A stretch of 5,605 bases of DNA from Chloroflexia bacterium (lineage in GTDB: Bacteria > Chloroflexota > Chloroflexia > Thermomicrobiales > UBA6265), in the NCBI GenBank assembly GCA_013698495.1, contig JACCUV010000243.1, positions 1 to 5,605 of the forward strand, in the 5' to 3' direction. Below, piece after piece: positions 4,113 to 5,605 of this stretch. The position numbers and the translations under genes are program-made. The notes under the pieces are model-generated. The model saw only the letters and a list, made by a program, of their open reading frames with translations, did no database searches and was not told where the DNA came from. Numbering within the stretch: the first letter of the stretch is position 1; each line of letters starts with the position of its first letter.

Positions 4113-5605
4113 TTATGTGGTCTCACTCCGCTCCCGGATCCGTTCAACCACCAACTCCGCGATATGCCGCACCTCGATCTCGCGGCCCGAGGCGTCAATC
4201 CCGCCGCGCAGGTGCATGATGCACCCCTGATTATCGGTCGCAATCAACCGCGCGCCGGTCGCCTCCGCATTGCCGAGCTTGCGGTTCATCAGTCGTCGGG
4301 CAACCTCCGGGTGTTCGAAGCTGAACGATCCTCCGAACCCGCAACACAGCGTATTCTCGCCGAGTTCGACCAACCTGTCGCCCATCGCCTGTTCGATCAG
4401 GAAGCGCGGTTCGGCGTGCAGACCGAGCGCATTCAACCCCTGGCATGAATCGTGATACGTGAGTTCCCGCTCCCGGCCCGACAATGCGCGCAAACTGCCG
4501 GCAGGCAGTTTCGCAACCTTGATCAGGAACGAGGTGAAGTCGATGACCTTGTTTGAAAGCGCCGTGGCTCGCGGCAACCACTCCGGATCGTCCCGGAACA
4601 GATGCTGGTAGTCCTGACCGATCATCGACACGCAACTCGCGCTGCCCGACACGACATAATCGAGATCGACACCTTCCAGGCGCTCGATCGTCCGCCGCGC
4701 CATCGCCAAGGCGTGCGCCACGTGCCCCGAATTGTTGTGAATCAGTCCGCAGCAATGCAGCCCAGGCGGATGGACGACATACACGCCGAGCGCGCCGAGC
4801 ACAATCGCGACCGCTTCGCCTTGTTCCGGGTAGACGCGTTCCGTCATGCAACCGGGAAAAAGGCCAACGGTCAACCCCGCCGCGTCGTTGGGGATGAGCG
4901 GCGTTGTGACCATCGTCGTACTCGGCCCAAGCTGATCCCGCAGCGGACGCCTCGCCAGCGCCGGAAGACTGCGCCATCGCGTCTGCGCCTTCAGGATCGG
5001 GACTCTTCGTCCTCGTACAAACGGTCCACCACGCGTCAAGGGGAGTTGGGCCCGCGTCCCGATCTTGAGCAGCACGTTCATCAGCCACGCATTGGACCAG
5101 GCCGCCAGGATCGCCTTCTTCGGACTCGCGAGACCCTTCTCTGCGGTGACCATCGCCCGAACATCGAGGATTTGGCGTGGCAGTGGGATGCCCACCGGAC
5201 ACACCGTCTCGCACGCATTGCACGACAGACACATGCTTTGGGGACCGGAAGCGGCCTCGATCCCGTGCATGAATGGCGTCACCACCAACCCGATCGCGCC
5301 CGAGTAGATGTGACCGAACACGTGCCCACCCACCTCGCGGTACGGCGGGCAAACATTGGCGCAGGCAGCGCAGCGAATGCAATGCAGTGCCTCGCGGAAC
5401 TCCGGCATTTCGCGCATCTGGCGACGCCCATTGTCGACCAGCACCAGATGTTGCTCCTGTCCCGGCGATGGGCCGCGGATGAACGTCGTGTAGACCGTCA
5501 ATCGCTGGGCAGTGGCGCTCCGCGCCAGCACCCGGAGTTGGGTCATTGCGTCCTCGTACGTCGGAACCAGCTTCTCGATCCCCGGCAGGACGACGTGGAC
5601 CGGAG
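4113..5605 (-). CDS. LutB-LutA fusion: LUD, two-cluster ferredoxin and two CCG domains (partial, N-terminus off right edge)
   Basis: This open frame runs in from the right edge; 496 residues are visible (positions below count from the internal Met at 5546). The first part, HVVLPGIEKLVPTYEDA to HLVLVDNGR, is the end of a LUD domain as in LutB. A ferredoxin domain follows: CIRCAACANVCP (C56, C59, C62, C66) and CLSCNACETVCP (C106, C109, C112, C116), each fitting a 4Fe-4S cluster. After a basic linker (about 121-222) come two CCG domains: PGC233, CCG at 265-267 and C305 in the first; C368, CCG at 401-403 and C442 in the second. Two CCG domains are the whole content of LutA, so this looks like LutB with its usual C-terminal extension replaced by LutA. 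In Bacillus, LutABC together oxidise L-lactate to pyruvate in the cytoplasm; related CCG proteins serve glycolate and glycerol-3-phosphate oxidation. All expected cysteines are present, so the protein looks functional. A LutC partner is not in the window. The fusion is read directly from the frame; the L-lactate substrate is inferred from the family. Confidence 0.9.
   Translation of the reverse strand, partial: PVHVVLPGIEKLVPTYEDAMTQLRVLARSATAQRLTVYTTFIRGPSPGQEQHLVLVDNGRRQMREMPEFREALHCIRCAACANVCPPYREVGGHVFGHIYSGAIGLVVTPFMHGIEAASGPQSMCLSCNACETVCPVGIPLPRQILDVRAMVTAEKGLASPKKAILAAWSNAWLMNVLLKIGTRAQLPLTRGGPFVRGRRVPILKAQTRWRSLPALARRPLRDQLGPSTTMVTTPLIPNDAAGLTVGLFPGCMTERVYPEQGEAVAIVLGALGVYVVHPPGLHCCGLIHNNSGHVAHALAMARRTIERLEGVDLDYVVSGSASCVSMIGQDYQHLFRDDPEWLPRATALSNKVIDFTSFLIKVAKLPAGSLRALSGRERELTYHDSCQGLNALGLHAEPRFLIEQAMGDRLVELGENTLCCGFGGSFSFEHPEVARRLMNRKLGNAEATGARLIATDNQGCIMHLRGGIDASGREIEVRHIAELVVERIRERSETT

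Noticed and set aside
4231..5382. A 383-codon minus-strand frame inside the LutBA fusion.
   Set aside because: It is the other frame of the same bases; the in-frame product of the fusion has every iron-sulfur motif, while this one is a low-complexity arginine-rich shadow.
1..5605. CRISPR array, insertion sequence, integrase, toxin-antitoxin pair, rRNA or tRNA.
   Set aside because: No regularly spaced repeats, transposase or integrase motifs, terminal inverted repeats or RNA-gene folds were seen on either strand.

Overview
The window is a GC-rich bacterial chromosome segment. Gene content and protein flavour (a succinate dehydrogenase anchor resembling actinobacterial anchors, a LUD/CCG iron-sulfur protein, a keto-deoxy-sugar-acid dehydratase-like protein) would fit Chloroflexota (for example Thermomicrobia/Sphaerobacter relatives) or another high-GC phylum. 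This placement is an inference from protein resemblance, not a determination. No plasmid, phage, transposase, CRISPR or RNA-gene signal was found.

Layout, left to right. (1) At 2-100 (+) there is the possible last 32 codons of an unidentified gene. (2) At 192-625 (-) there is a SnoaL-like ester cyclase/NTF2-fold gene broken by one frameshift at a short G run (410-413). (3) At 772-2710 (-) a probable three-gene run reads moaC, then a GNAT acetyltransferase overlapping moaC by 8 bases, then, after an 84-base gap, a single gene that fuses both succinate dehydrogenase membrane anchors (SdhD half first, SdhC half second). (4) At 2711-2962 there is a non-coding divergent spacer with a degenerate dispersed repeat, two competing hairpins and a probable sigma-70-type -10 box. 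(5) At 2963-3130 (+) lies a 55-residue two-helix membrane protein. (6) At 3143-4012 (-) lies a fumarylacetoacetate-hydrolase-fold protein closest in motif to 2-keto-3-deoxy-D-arabinonate dehydratase. (7) At 4013-4112 a 100-base gap carries a tandem near-identical 22-base repeat. (8) From 4113 to the right edge (-) runs a LutB-LutA fusion: the end of a LUD domain, a two-cluster ferredoxin domain and two CCG domains.

How it fits together. The right half (LutBA fusion then FAH-fold dehydratase) looks like a small carboxylate or sugar-acid catabolic unit: an iron-sulfur hydroxy-acid oxidase component followed by an enzyme that could make an alpha-ketoglutarate precursor. The left half combines molybdenum cofactor synthesis (MoaC), an acetyltransferase of unknown substrate and the membrane anchor of respiratory complex II. 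sdhA and sdhB do not follow within the window. The window is mostly ordinary metabolism. The most interesting points are the two gene fusions, especially the seven-helix SdhD-SdhC protein whose extra middle helix makes the fusion topologically possible. I found no convincing undescribed multi-gene system.
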